DNA from: a virus
Length of the DNA: 41,768 nt
Strand: one strand, 5' to 3'
IMG/VR virus record: IMGVR_UViG_3300010401_000021
Location: 1-41,768 of that record
Shown here piece after piece: positions 22,183-30,336 of this stretch. Position 1 is the first letter of the stretch. Each line of letters starts with the position of its first letter. The notes beneath the pieces are model-generated. The model made no database searches. It saw nothing but the letters and a program-made list of their open reading frames with translations, and was not told the DNA's origin. The position numbers and the translations under genes are program-made.

Positions 22183-23975
22183 TAGTGGCTCACCAGTGGC
22201 ATATAGACAGCCGCCGGCGGATAAATGCGAATCCGTTGGTGCCCCGTATAGGTAAATTTGATCCGCCAATGATAGCCAACCGTGCCTCCCGCGACCGTCA
22301 GCAATTTTTCTGTGCGGGTGATGCTACTAAAGGTCTGGGTGGTTTTGAGGACATCATCCACATAGAGGGCGCAGGTCAGCGTATCGCCTCCCGTATTGGC
22401 ATCAATGCGGATGAACTGAAAGAGCTTACGGACATCCTTCGACGCCCCGGCAAAATCCTTGGTTTCACAATCCAAGGCGATGTCCGTCGCATCATCCTGA
22501 CTCCCATCCTCCAGGATGAAGACGGTGGAACTATTGTCGCCGCCCAGCAATTGATTATTGAGTTCTTCATAATAGAGATCGCCAATCCCGCCTGCATGGC
22601 TGTACGCATAGAAATACCATTCCTCCACATCCATGCTGTAGACCATCACCATATCGCAGGTGGTGTTTGTGCCGGAAGGATAGGTGAGGAAATAGCGATT
22701 CTTAAAGAAGGCCGCACGCATGGCCCCGACCGCATTCCAATTGATGGGATCAAGCCCATTGACTGTCTCACCGACAAACAGGGGGAAGATGGCCTGACTC
22801 ATATTGACATCGGGTGAGGAAAAGTCCGTGCGCCAGATCCCGTCTCTCGCCACGAAGATGACTCCAAATTCCGTCGTGACCACCGCTTGATAGGCGGACG
22901 TACCGCGGCGCGACATGGATTCTTCTGGGGCATAACCTGTCACCGCATTGCCCACAATGCGATATTTGGTCTTACGTGAAAAGACCCCCAATAATCCTCC
23001 AAATGGGACGGACGTTTGCAAGGGATCGCTGGCATCGCCAATCGACAGGAAGTTGGCAGGCGGAAAACTTTCAGGATTAAACCGCTTGCCATAATAGAGA
23101 TAGGTCGGATTGAGGAGATCGTGCGTCAGCCAAAAGGTTTCATTCCAGAGCGCGACTTGAGAACAGCGCGGCGGGGGAGAGTTATCGGTGAGCGAGAGTG
23201 CCCCGCCCAATGCGATATCCGCCTGCGTACTTGTCGCCGACGTGCTCCCATTATTCAGATCTTGATCGAAGAGAAACAGCGAGCCATTCGCCACTGTGCG
23301 ATAGAGTCGCACGTGCGTCACTTGTGCATCGGTCGAGGCTAAGATCCCTGTCACACTCAATTGCTGATTAGCAAGCACAGCCGATCCACTGGCAAGACTG
23401 GGGTTCGATTCTGCCACGACGGCGCCAGGACTTTGCAGATTGCCCCCGACCTTCCGGACATAGGTATAGGCCACTTTATAGGTGCCCGTAAGCGTCCCCG
23501 CCGCACCCACGCCGACCGTGGCCGCCGCAGCCGGCTGCGCCATCGTCCAAGGCACCAGGCTCGTGCCATTGTCCTTCTGCATCACTTGATCGTCGGCGAT
23601 GAAGGCCCAGAGCGTGGTATCGACCAGCGGCTGATAGCCCTGGAATGCGGTACTGTAATTGAGCGAGAGGATGCCACTCCCGATACTCACAAAGTCTCGA
23701 TAGAGATTGGTGCCCTCCACTTGATAGCGATAGCCATTAATGAGCGCTTGACGGCGAATGGGCAGCGGAGTCGATCCACTATTAATCCGTCCATTCGAGA
23801 GTTGGACACTGCCTAATCGTATGACGATGGCTCCCGGCGACAGATTCATATCCGCATTCACGGCTTTGGCGAGATCCGTTTGCCCTATCAAGATCCGATC
23901 CTCGCGCAGATTCACTCCCATCATGGGGCCTGCCGGTTCACTGATGGCGGTCGCTTCGCCGGTCGGGCTAGGCAT
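22182..23975 (-). CDS. P22 gp10-like tail hub / stabilisation protein
   Basis: A 597-aa beta-rich protein. It contains repeated blade-like stretches (GGLLGVFSRKTKYRIVG, VVTTEFGVIFVARDGIWR, MVYSMDVEEWYFYAYSH, VFILEDGSQDDATDIALDCE), the pattern of the beta-propeller stabilisation proteins that plug the P22-type neck. It follows the adaptor gene with a TAATG overlap. Together with the lack of a tape measure or tail-tube gene this points to a short-tailed virion. The identity comes from pattern and order. Confidence 0.65.
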   Translation of the reverse strand: MPSPTGEATAISEPAGPMMGVNLREDRILIGQTDLAKAVNADMNLSPGAIVIRLGSVQLSNGRINSGSTPLPIRRQALINGYRYQVEGTNLYRDFVSIGSGILSLNYSTAFQGYQPLVDTTLWAFIADDQVMQKDNGTSLVPWTMAQPAAAATVGVGAAGTLTGTYKVAYTYVRKVGGNLQSPGAVVAESNPSLASGSAVLANQQLSVTGILASTDAQVTHVRLYRTVANGSLFLFDQDLNNGSTSATSTQADIALGGALSLTDNSPPPRCSQVALWNETFWLTHDLLNPTYLYYGKRFNPESFPPANFLSIGDASDPLQTSVPFGGLLGVFSRKTKYRIVGNAVTGYAPEESMSRRGTSAYQAVVTTEFGVIFVARDGIWRTDFSSPDVNMSQAIFPLFVGETVNGLDPINWNAVGAMRAAFFKNRYFLTYPSGTNTTCDMVMVYSMDVEEWYFYAYSHAGGIGDLYYEELNNQLLGGDNSSTVFILEDGSQDDATDIALDCETKDFAGASKDVRKLFQFIRIDANTGGDTLTCALYVDDVLKTTQTFSSITRTEKLLTVAGGTVGYHWRIKFTYTGHQRIRIYPPAAVYMPLVSH

Positions 23976-25657
23976 TACCAAATCCTTTCAAACTGCGGAG
24001 GCAAGGACACGAGCGGCACCCGTCGTACCTCAGTGGCCCCCACTTCTTCGCGCACATAGATATGATCGGTATAGGCCACATCGGAGAGCTTCCGCATGAA
24101 CCGCGCACCGCGCTCAAATCTCGCATACCAATGATCCGCCAAGTCTTGTCGATAGCCTTCACCCTGTCGCCCAAACGCTTGCCAGAGGACATAATAGCGA
24201 AGATATTTGGAGACCTGAGCGGGGAGCAGGTCTGGTGATTCGGTCAGCGTAAGATCCGATTGATTAATGGCGTTATAGGTCACGAAGAAATTGCCATCCG
24301 AGCTCCCCCATTCACGCGGAATCCCCGTCACGGTATAGACCCCTGATCCACGCATGACGGGCACATACTGTCGGTCTGGGCTGCTGACGGCCCGAGGCAT
24401 GCCAATGGCCAACGGCAACGCATCCGCCCCTTCAATGGTATTGCTCCCCACTATGACGGTCAGTTGCGATTCCCATCGATAGGTGCCGATGGTCCCCCCA
24501 GTGCGAAGGATGGACGCCGATGTCACCGTGTCATATTCCCACGGCTGGATACAGAAGTTTTTGGGCGGGGTCGCATGAATATATTCCGCACGTTTGCTGC
24601 CATTATGGGCTGCCGGCGTCGTGCCTTCGGCCCCCCGCACCACATTGATGAAGGTATGAAATGGCGCCGCAGCATAATAATACATAATCTCCGATTCGAC
24701 GCGCACGGCAAACCCGTTCGCCTCTCCGGCTGGGTCCCATCCAGGATCAGAGATGATCGTAATGCTGGTTTGCGAAATCGTATGACTGCCGTTTAATTTG
24801 GCACTCAAGGCGCTGAGATCATCGGTCGGCACGACCGGTGTCGTTTCGTACAAGGTGATCCGTGCGGCCATGCCTGGCGACGATTCCGCGAGTGGTCGCA
24901 CAGTCAAGAGCGCTTGCGCATCCGATGGATTGGTATAGCCCATCGTGTTGAAGGCCGAGACGCCGGTCAGGTCCTGGGTATAGGTGCGACTCCCAGACCA
25001 ATAGCGCGGCATCCCCACCGAGTCGTAGTATTGCGCATAGGTGAGTTGATAGGCCTGCGTGTAGTCCGTTTGAATCCGATAGATTTCGATGGACTGGACA
25101 CGCCCAGTGCCGGCGGTCCACCAATAGGGTTGTCCCACAAAGGACGGCCAGTTCAGATGCACTTGATCGAGTTCCAAGGTACTGATCGGCAGCATGATGG
25201 AGTTATTGAAGCGCACGCGCGAGGGACTGTTGATATTCCTGGGGAAGATCAAATCATAATTCCGGTCCACATCGGTTCCCACAATAAACCGCTCCCATTG
25301 CTGCGTGATCCCGGTCATCTCTGCCGTCGTGGTCACGGCATCGGTCAGCAATTCCCCCACATGCTCCGCCTGCTGCGCCTCCCAGCGAGTGGTACAGCGC
25401 CAGCGCCCCACGCGCGCCCCCAGCATGCACATCCATTGAGGCCCTGACCCATAGGTATCTTCCCACTCATAACAGAAGGTCATACTGTGCCGAGGTGGAA
25501 TATCAAAGGCGACATGATCCTTGACCGAGTCGCTGCCTTGGAGCAAGCGTCGATAGCCATCATTGAAGGCCCTGAGCAGTTCAGCGGATGTCCAGATCGT
25601 CCCGCTGTCATGCAGGAGTTCTTGGACCTTGGTAATCTCGTCTTGGACGGTGCTCAT
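23975..25657 (-). CDS. Large neck/tail structural protein
   Basis: A 560-aa protein. The N-terminus (EITKVQELLHDSGTIWTSAE, LLRAFNDGYRRLL) and C-terminus (KYLRYYVLWQAFGRQGEGYR, HWYARFERGARFMRKL) are helical and resemble head-tail adaptor proteins, while the middle is a long beta-rich insertion. It could be an adaptor carrying an extra domain. It is coupled by ATGA to the 225-aa adaptor-like protein. Confidence 0.55.
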   Translation of the reverse strand: MSTVQDEITKVQELLHDSGTIWTSAELLRAFNDGYRRLLQGSDSVKDHVAFDIPPRHSMTFCYEWEDTYGSGPQWMCMLGARVGRWRCTTRWEAQQAEHVGELLTDAVTTTAEMTGITQQWERFIVGTDVDRNYDLIFPRNINSPSRVRFNNSIMLPISTLELDQVHLNWPSFVGQPYWWTAGTGRVQSIEIYRIQTDYTQAYQLTYAQYYDSVGMPRYWSGSRTYTQDLTGVSAFNTMGYTNPSDAQALLTVRPLAESSPGMAARITLYETTPVVPTDDLSALSAKLNGSHTISQTSITIISDPGWDPAGEANGFAVRVESEIMYYYAAAPFHTFINVVRGAEGTTPAAHNGSKRAEYIHATPPKNFCIQPWEYDTVTSASILRTGGTIGTYRWESQLTVIVGSNTIEGADALPLAIGMPRAVSSPDRQYVPVMRGSGVYTVTGIPREWGSSDGNFFVTYNAINQSDLTLTESPDLLPAQVSKYLRYYVLWQAFGRQGEGYRQDLADHWYARFERGARFMRKLSDVAYTDHIYVREEVGATEVRRVPLVSLPPQFERIW

Positions 25658-26331
25658 CGATAACTCATGTCCAACCCTTGCAGAAACGGCACCCCAGGTT
25701 CAGCCACCGCTTGCCAGGTGCGCCCATCCTCACTATCCATGCCGGTTGAGGAGCGGCTTTTATTCACGCGCCGCATGAACTTTTCAAAGAGGACGGTGGC
25801 GCGTCCCACATCCCAGCGCTTCAATAGCCCCATATAGACCCCATAGATCACGAGCGCATCGGCATCGGAGACCCCGAACTCTGGCGCATCGCCGTCATCC
25901 TGCAAGGTGTGGGGCCATGCGAAATAATCGACCTTGATCACATGCCCACCTTGAATGGGATGGGGAAAGAGCGCAAAGGTTTGCCAATCGATCGGGACCC
26001 ACCAGCGAGGCGTGCCAGTCACCGTCTCCCAGAGGAGGTGATAGGCGTCAAGCTGGATCGGGGAGACCGCCCGCAGGCGAATCCGATCATCCGGCAAGGT
26101 GAGGCGATAGGGCGTCATGCAATCGGCAGCAATGCCACGCATCTGATAGTAACTCGTGCCTGGACGTGCCGTCATCGTCACGCTGCGCTTAATGATCCTC
26201 GACTCTTCCGCCAGGACCTCCTGGGCCTCCTGAATCACGTCATCAATCTGTGACGTGCTCCAGAACTGCGGATTCGTCGTGGATTCATTGAGCTTCTCCA
26301 GGATACGTGTTTGCATATCGAGTCGCGTCAT
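25654..26331 (-). CDS. Head-tail adaptor-like protein
   Basis: A 225-aa protein starting MTRLDMQTRILEKLNES, then TSQIDDVIQEAQEVLAEESR and a beta domain, ending with helices (LVIYGVYMGLLKRWDVGRAT, LFEKFMRRVNKSR). The helix pattern matches connector/adaptor proteins that sit under the portal. The ATG is inside the end of the DUF192 gene, with a strong GGAGG site. Confidence 0.6.
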   Translation of the reverse strand: MTRLDMQTRILEKLNESTTNPQFWSTSQIDDVIQEAQEVLAEESRIIKRSVTMTARPGTSYYQMRGIAADCMTPYRLTLPDDRIRLRAVSPIQLDAYHLLWETVTGTPRWWVPIDWQTFALFPHPIQGGHVIKVDYFAWPHTLQDDGDAPEFGVSDADALVIYGVYMGLLKRWDVGRATVLFEKFMRRVNKSRSSTGMDSEDGRTWQAVAEPGVPFLQGLDMSYR

Positions 26332-26680
26332 GCACGGCCTCCAGGCTGATCACATCCCCAATCGCCCAATGCAACGGCTGCAGCACTTCGATCAAATAGC
26401 GCGCCTTCGTCAACGGGACAAACATCACCGAGCTTTCCTGCTCCATGCGCAATTTCGCCACCACCGTACCCAGATCGTCGAGCCAGTAACCAAAGAGCGG
26501 GACGAGCGTCTGATGGGTCGTGATGGCCCAACATTTCGTCTCGTCGAACTCGAAGAGCATGCCATCGACCTCTTTGAAGTAGGTGGACAGCCAGGTGATG
26601 CCTGAGAGTCCTTGCTGCCATTGTGCCTCCGTCACCGCCACATCGACAGTAATCCCGCATGCGAGCGTCCGCCGTTCCAT
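26285..26680 (-). CDS. DUF192 family protein
   Basis: A 131-aa protein aligning in order with DUF192: VDVAVTEAQWQQGLSGIT, DGMLFEFDETKCWAITTHQT, LVPLFGYWLDDLGTVV, ARYLIEVLQ and GDVISLEA. DUF192 proteins are small beta-barrels with no firmly established enzymatic role; some bacterial members are exported, this one has no signal peptide. Finding it between the sugar cassette and adaptor genes of a virion operon suggests a structural or modifying role. Confidence 0.75.
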   Translation of the reverse strand: MERRTLACGITVDVAVTEAQWQQGLSGITWLSTYFKEVDGMLFEFDETKCWAITTHQTLVPLFGYWLDDLGTVVAKLRMEQESSVMFVPLTKARYLIEVLQPLHWAIGDVISLEAVHDATRYANTYPGEAQ

Positions 26681-26681
26681 C

Positions 26682-26978
26682 TTAGAACGCGCCAATGAAA
26701 TGCAAGGCCCGTTGATCCGTATCGTTCGGCTGTGGTGCCGGGATCGCCCCTGACACCATTTCAATCCGGAACCGGATGTTATTGTCATAGGCTTCCGCCA
26801 ATGGATGATCCCACGGCAAGCTCTGCACAAAGGTGCCGGTGGAATCGGTGTTATCGCTCAGACGTACCGTGGCAAAGCTCGCCATGGTATAGAGAGGCTC
26901 ACCATTTAAGTCTTTGCCGGCTGGGGTGAGATAGAGCGTAAATTCTGCGGCGCCAGCACTTTGATCGGTATAATTCAT
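26682..26978 (-). CDS. 98-aa structural-type protein
   Basis: MNYTDQSAGAAEFTLYLTPA, then FATVRLSDNTDSTGTFVQ and IRFRIEMVSGAIP. Beta-rich, without cysteines; probably a small head or neck protein. The ATG overlaps the GT9 stop by ATGA, with AAGGAG upstream. Not recognised. Confidence 0.55.
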   Translation of the reverse strand: MNYTDQSAGAAEFTLYLTPAGKDLNGEPLYTMASFATVRLSDNTDSTGTFVQSLPWDHPLAEAYDNNIRFRIEMVSGAIPAPQPNDTDQRALHFIGAF

Positions 26979-27847
26979 TGCGGTTCTCCTTCTTGCACAG
27001 GTTGCGGGTGGAGCACGAACTTGACAGCCTCTTCCCACGCCTCTGGTTCGAGCCAGTACGAGGGGGTATCAATGACCTTGCAGCGATAGAGTCCGTCTTG
27101 CCAGGTTTGCAGACACACGGCGGGCGTTTCACTATGGCGTGCCACATGCCAGGGAAAAGAATGGGCACCAATAAAGCCGGTCGCTTCGGCAATGAGACGG
27201 GCCATGGTCGGCACGGTGGTACAGCCTCGCAGATCCACCAATCGATCTGTTTCACGTCCTTGCCAGGCGGTGAGGGCACCCTTGAAATCGACCTGCGTGG
27301 ATTTGCCAACGAGGAGCACAGTCCCTTCTCCAACCAAGCGATCCATGACCTTAATCCAGGTCATGAGACTGGCCGAAGTCAGTGTTTCGACTTCTGGCGC
27401 CACTACAAAGACTTTCGGCATGATCTGCGGCACCCCGGCAATTGTGACCTTGATTTGGGTGTGCCAGCGCCGATGATTGACCAGCGAGGGCAGCGCCACC
27501 GCATCCTCGACGAGCAATTGTTCCACGCCACAGAGCCGCATATAAATATGGGTCCAGGAGGGATCAGCCAACGACTTCATGCCTGGCTGCAAGCTCAAAT
27601 TCAGCCCTTCACCCGGTCCATAGAAATCCCAGCCGCTCATCACGCCATCCACTAATTCATAAGGGCGACTCTCATCCAATTCGACGGCGCCAAAATAGGG
27701 CTGCTCCCAGAGGAGTGGCACGAGCTGCCAGCAGTGCCCACTGGTGGTCAAATGAATCTTCTCCTGCTTGATCCGTGCCAGCGCACGCAGCACCGGCAGC
27801 GCATAGAGCAGATCCCCCATTTTGCCGCCGTGATGAATCTTGAGCAT
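26975..27847 (-). CDS. Glycosyltransferase family 9 (heptosyltransferase-like)
   Basis: A 290-aa protein with the GT9 opening MLKIHHGGKMGDLLYALPVL, a Rossmann-type donor half VFVVAPEVETLTSASL, VLLVGKSTQVDFKG, DLRGCTTVPTMARLIAEATG and the FIGAHSFPWHVA block. In bacteria these enzymes add heptose to lipopolysaccharide core. In a phage it may modify host surface sugars or glycosylate virion proteins. It follows a SAM methyltransferase (TAATG overlap). Confidence 0.8.
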   Translation of the reverse strand: MLKIHHGGKMGDLLYALPVLRALARIKQEKIHLTTSGHCWQLVPLLWEQPYFGAVELDESRPYELVDGVMSGWDFYGPGEGLNLSLQPGMKSLADPSWTHIYMRLCGVEQLLVEDAVALPSLVNHRRWHTQIKVTIAGVPQIMPKVFVVAPEVETLTSASLMTWIKVMDRLVGEGTVLLVGKSTQVDFKGALTAWQGRETDRLVDLRGCTTVPTMARLIAEATGFIGAHSFPWHVARHSETPAVCLQTWQDGLYRCKVIDTPSYWLEPEAWEEAVKFVLHPQPVQEGEPQ

Positions 27848-28581
27848 TAGAGATCCTGTAAGACCACCGTGACACAGCCCCCCGGCATATTGGGTCCGCG
27901 CACATCCCCCCTGAGATCATGTTCATACATCACATACCGAGAGGGCACGCTATAACCAGGATTGCGCGCTTCATAGGCCTTCGCCGCCTCGGCATCCTTA
28001 ATGGCATAGAGATAGCCATGCAGTTCTGTCAGGGCATCCACGAAATGATTGATCCATGGCAGCAGCAGCTTTCGTCCGAGTCTCCAGCGCAGGATCGGCG
28101 CAAACTTGCCATCTACGCGCTGATCGATCGATTGAATCCCAAAGAAGGCATGCCGCGCCAAGTGCTGTGGGTTGCGGATGCTCTCCCCATAGCCAGGTTG
28201 CAGAAAGGCAAAGTTCTCAGGGAACCAGGGACGGAGATGCTCCATATCCCACCAAGCGGCACGATGATGGCCATGGGGAAGCCGGAGCATTAAGCTGCCG
28301 TTCGGATGCAGCACGCGCCACGCTTCATTGAAGAAGGTCGTGGTATTGGACAGATGTTCCAGCATGTGCGAGGCATAGATCTCATGCACGCTGTTATCGG
28401 GAAAGGGCCAGGTCTGCTGCACATCAAACACGCAATCGGCAAACTCCGTGTCGATATAATCGCAGTTCACCCAGCCGTCATGGCGGGTGAGTCCACAGCC
28501 TAAATGCAAGCGAACCGGCGTCCCGTCAACGGGCAGCTGCGGGTTCCTCTTGCCGACCAATGATAAAGCCGGTTTTGGCAA
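27847..28581 (-). CDS. SAM-dependent methyltransferase
   Basis: A 244-aa class I methyltransferase: motif I RLHLGCGLTRHDGWVNCDY, acidic loop FDVQQTWPFPDNSVHEIYAS, HMLEHL and LHPNGSLMLRLPHG. This Methyltransf_11 type, next to glycosyltransferases, usually methylates sugars or glycan-linked substrates. The start is probably the TTG at 28581, with a GAGGA site 8 nt upstream, inside the end of the preceding glycosyltransferase gene. Confidence 0.8.
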   Translation of the reverse strand: MPKPALSLVGKRNPQLPVDGTPVRLHLGCGLTRHDGWVNCDYIDTEFADCVFDVQQTWPFPDNSVHEIYASHMLEHLSNTTTFFNEAWRVLHPNGSLMLRLPHGHHRAAWWDMEHLRPWFPENFAFLQPGYGESIRNPQHLARHAFFGIQSIDQRVDGKFAPILRWRLGRKLLLPWINHFVDALTELHGYLYAIKDAEAAKAYEARNPGYSVPSRYVMYEHDLRGDVRGPNMPGGCVTVVLQDL

Positions 28582-29239
28582 AGTTCACATCCTCAATCAT
28601 GCGTTTGTGATAGTCCTCAGGCCCGACCACCGTATAATCAATTTGCCAGCACATTGTTCTCGGATCGGCCCATGTTTCGACTCCCGCATCCTTGGCATTC
28701 GTATAAAAATACATGTCGCTGCCATAGGTGTATTCCTTGAGATCGAAATAGGGCTGCTTGATCTTCCCAAAGATGTCCCGCTTCATCAGCACACAGCCCA
28801 AACCTGCACAGTCAATGGGAAAGGGCTTGTCCAGAGGAAACAGACTCACTGGGGTATGCGGATAGGGATTGTCTGCCGGGGTCACGGTCTTTTTATACAA
28901 ACAGGATTGTCCGTTGCCGTTTCTGAGGAAATACACGCCGGAGGCAATCGGCTTATCTAATTCCAACAGATTCAAGATGGCTTCTTTCGGCAGAATCATA
29001 TCCATCTCGGTCATGAAGAGATGCGTCGCATCATCAATGGCAATGAAGTCCTTCACGAGCTGGTTTTCTGCCGAATGTGTGTACATCCGATCCGTGACCC
29101 CCGCTCCCGCAATCTGTCCAATCACTTGCAGTTCTAATTGCCGTGAAGTCCAGGCAATCATGGCGAGCCAACTCGATACGGCGGGCGCCCAAATCGGCCC
29201 ATAGGCCGTACAGCCAAAGGCGACTTTGACGGGTGGCAT
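28526..29239 (-). CDS. GT-A type glycosyltransferase
   Basis: A 237-aa protein resembling family-2 glycosyltransferases: VAFGCTAYGPIWAPAVSSWL, AENQLVKDFIAIDDATHLFM, then TEMDMILPKEAILNLLELD (DMD, a DxD-type metal/nucleotide site), ASGVYFL and CAGLGCVLMKRDIF, GSDMYFYTNAKDAG. It probably transfers a nucleotide-activated sugar in the cytoplasm. First enzyme of a three-gene sugar cassette in the virion operon. TAATG overlap with the 54-aa gene. Confidence 0.7.
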   Translation of the reverse strand: MPPVKVAFGCTAYGPIWAPAVSSWLAMIAWTSRQLELQVIGQIAGAGVTDRMYTHSAENQLVKDFIAIDDATHLFMTEMDMILPKEAILNLLELDKPIASGVYFLRNGNGQSCLYKKTVTPADNPYPHTPVSLFPLDKPFPIDCAGLGCVLMKRDIFGKIKQPYFDLKEYTYGSDMYFYTNAKDAGVETWADPRTMCWQIDYTVVGPEDYHKRMIEDVNFAKTGFIIGRQEEPAAAR

Positions 29240-29403
29240 TAGTACGCGCCTTTCTTGCCCGTGTCCTTCCAGACCATCATGGCTTTGAGTTTCTTCCCCG
29301 CGCCGAGCTTGCCGCCGCCTGCCGTCATCTTCCCGCCGGTAATATCATGCGTCCCCGGTCCCTTTTTATCGCCGCCCCATTTGCCTTGTGGAATCTGTCC
29401 CAT
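29239..29403 (-). CDS. 54-aa Gly/Lys-rich protein
   Basis: MGQIPQGKWGGDKKGPGTHD, then GGGKLGAGKKLKAMMVWKDT. Highly basic and probably disordered. An AAGGAGG site precedes the ATG. It might bind DNA or be a substrate of the following enzymes; unproven. Confidence 0.55.
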   Translation of the reverse strand: MGQIPQGKWGGDKKGPGTHDITGGKMTAGGGKLGAGKKLKAMMVWKDTGKKGAY

Positions 29404-29412
29404 GATGCCTCC

Positions 29413-29691
29413 TTAGTTGTACTGCCAGGGTAGGAAGAGCAATTTCACTTTGTCCTTGAACCGCAGCAAGGCCGGACTGACCTTCTTCGAGAGCCCACAG
29501 ACACAGCCGCCTTTCTCAATCGCGTGCTGCGTCACAATATCGTGACAGCCATGACAGCGATAATAGCGGTACTGATGGGGCTCGCCTTGTCCATGCCATT
29601 TATTGAGCCAGCGCTGCGCCCAGAGTTCTAGGTGGTTCGCCGGTCTCGTTTCCTGATTTGTGCCGCCTGCCGTGCCGCGTGCAATCTGCAT
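29413..29691 (-). CDS. 92-aa zinc-binding late protein
   Basis: MQIARGTAGGTNQETRPANH, a WAQRWLNKWHGQ helix, then YYRCHGCHDIVTQHAIEKGG and CVCGLSKK. The CxxCH...CxCG layout is a probable zinc ribbon. GGAGG lies before the ATG at 29691. Function unknown. Confidence 0.55.
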   Translation of the reverse strand: MQIARGTAGGTNQETRPANHLELWAQRWLNKWHGQGEPHQYRYYRCHGCHDIVTQHAIEKGGCVCGLSKKVSPALLRFKDKVKLLFLPWQYN

Positions 29692-29707
29692 AATACCTCC
29701 AATAGGG

Positions 29708-29806
29708 GCCGGGTGTTGAGGCACACCCGGCGGAAGCCATTTAATTATCAGGGAGCATATGGGAGCCACCTATATGCTTCCCCAACGACCCGATAGCTCG
29801 TCGGGC
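29708..29806 (-). promoter_or_regulatory. Cluster of three hairpins after the decoration gene
   Basis: A 9-bp perfect stem GCCGGGTGT/ACACCCGGC (29708-29716 with 29723-29731), a stem AGCATAT/ATATGCT (29754-29760 with 29772-29778) extended by a bulged GGG/CCC pair, and a CCCGA/TCGGG stem near 29788-29806. No U-tract follows. The likely role is to trim or stabilise mRNA 3' of the capsid genes, so that they are expressed above downstream genes. Confidence 0.55.
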
Positions 29807-29816
29807 CGCTTTCACC

Positions 29817-30263
29817 CTACAGGGCGCGAATAAAGATCTTATTCGACACCGTGCTGGAGGCCGCGCTCGAAATCACGGACTGCGCCAGCACCGCATAAAT
29901 CGGTTGTAAGGTGATCGAGGTATTGCTCGCCAAGGTGGTCAAGACGGAGCTGAAATAGCTCTGTCCAGCCACCGGCACCAGGGGAAGCCCGGTGTCCTGC
30001 GAGGTGTTCGTTTGAAACACAATCGAGGTGCTGCGATAGCCATACACCTGCACGAGCCCAAAGGCTCCTGAGGCAATGGCCTTATCCGCCACCCCGACGA
30101 AGGAGAACTCGTTGCCGGTCGCAATGCTGCGGACCTTCACCCCATCGACTGAGGCGCTGTTGAGTTCCCATTGGATACACTGATCCTGAATCAGTGTCCC
30201 GTTGCTCTGCACCACGAGAAACACCTTCTCCGGATCGGATCGATTGACGCGTTGAAAGATCAT
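29817..30263 (-). CDS. Probable capsid decoration / head protein
   Basis: A 148-aa beta-rich protein (MIFQRVNRSDPEKVFLVVQS, then FGLVQVYGYRSTSIVF and a Ser/Thr-rich tail) directly after the major capsid gene. An AAAGGAG site precedes the ATG. Position and composition suggest a head decoration or stabilising protein, without a family match. Confidence 0.5.
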   Translation of the reverse strand: MIFQRVNRSDPEKVFLVVQSNGTLIQDQCIQWELNSASVDGVKVRSIATGNEFSFVGVADKAIASGAFGLVQVYGYRSTSIVFQTNTSQDTGLPLVPVAGQSYFSSVLTTLASNTSITLQPIYAVLAQSVISSAASSTVSNKIFIRAL

Positions 30264-30336
30264 CGCGCTACTCCTTTTTTGTGACTGACAGGCAATGACG
30301 GGTCAGCGTCACGCCCCGTTTTGTGAGTCGTATCCA

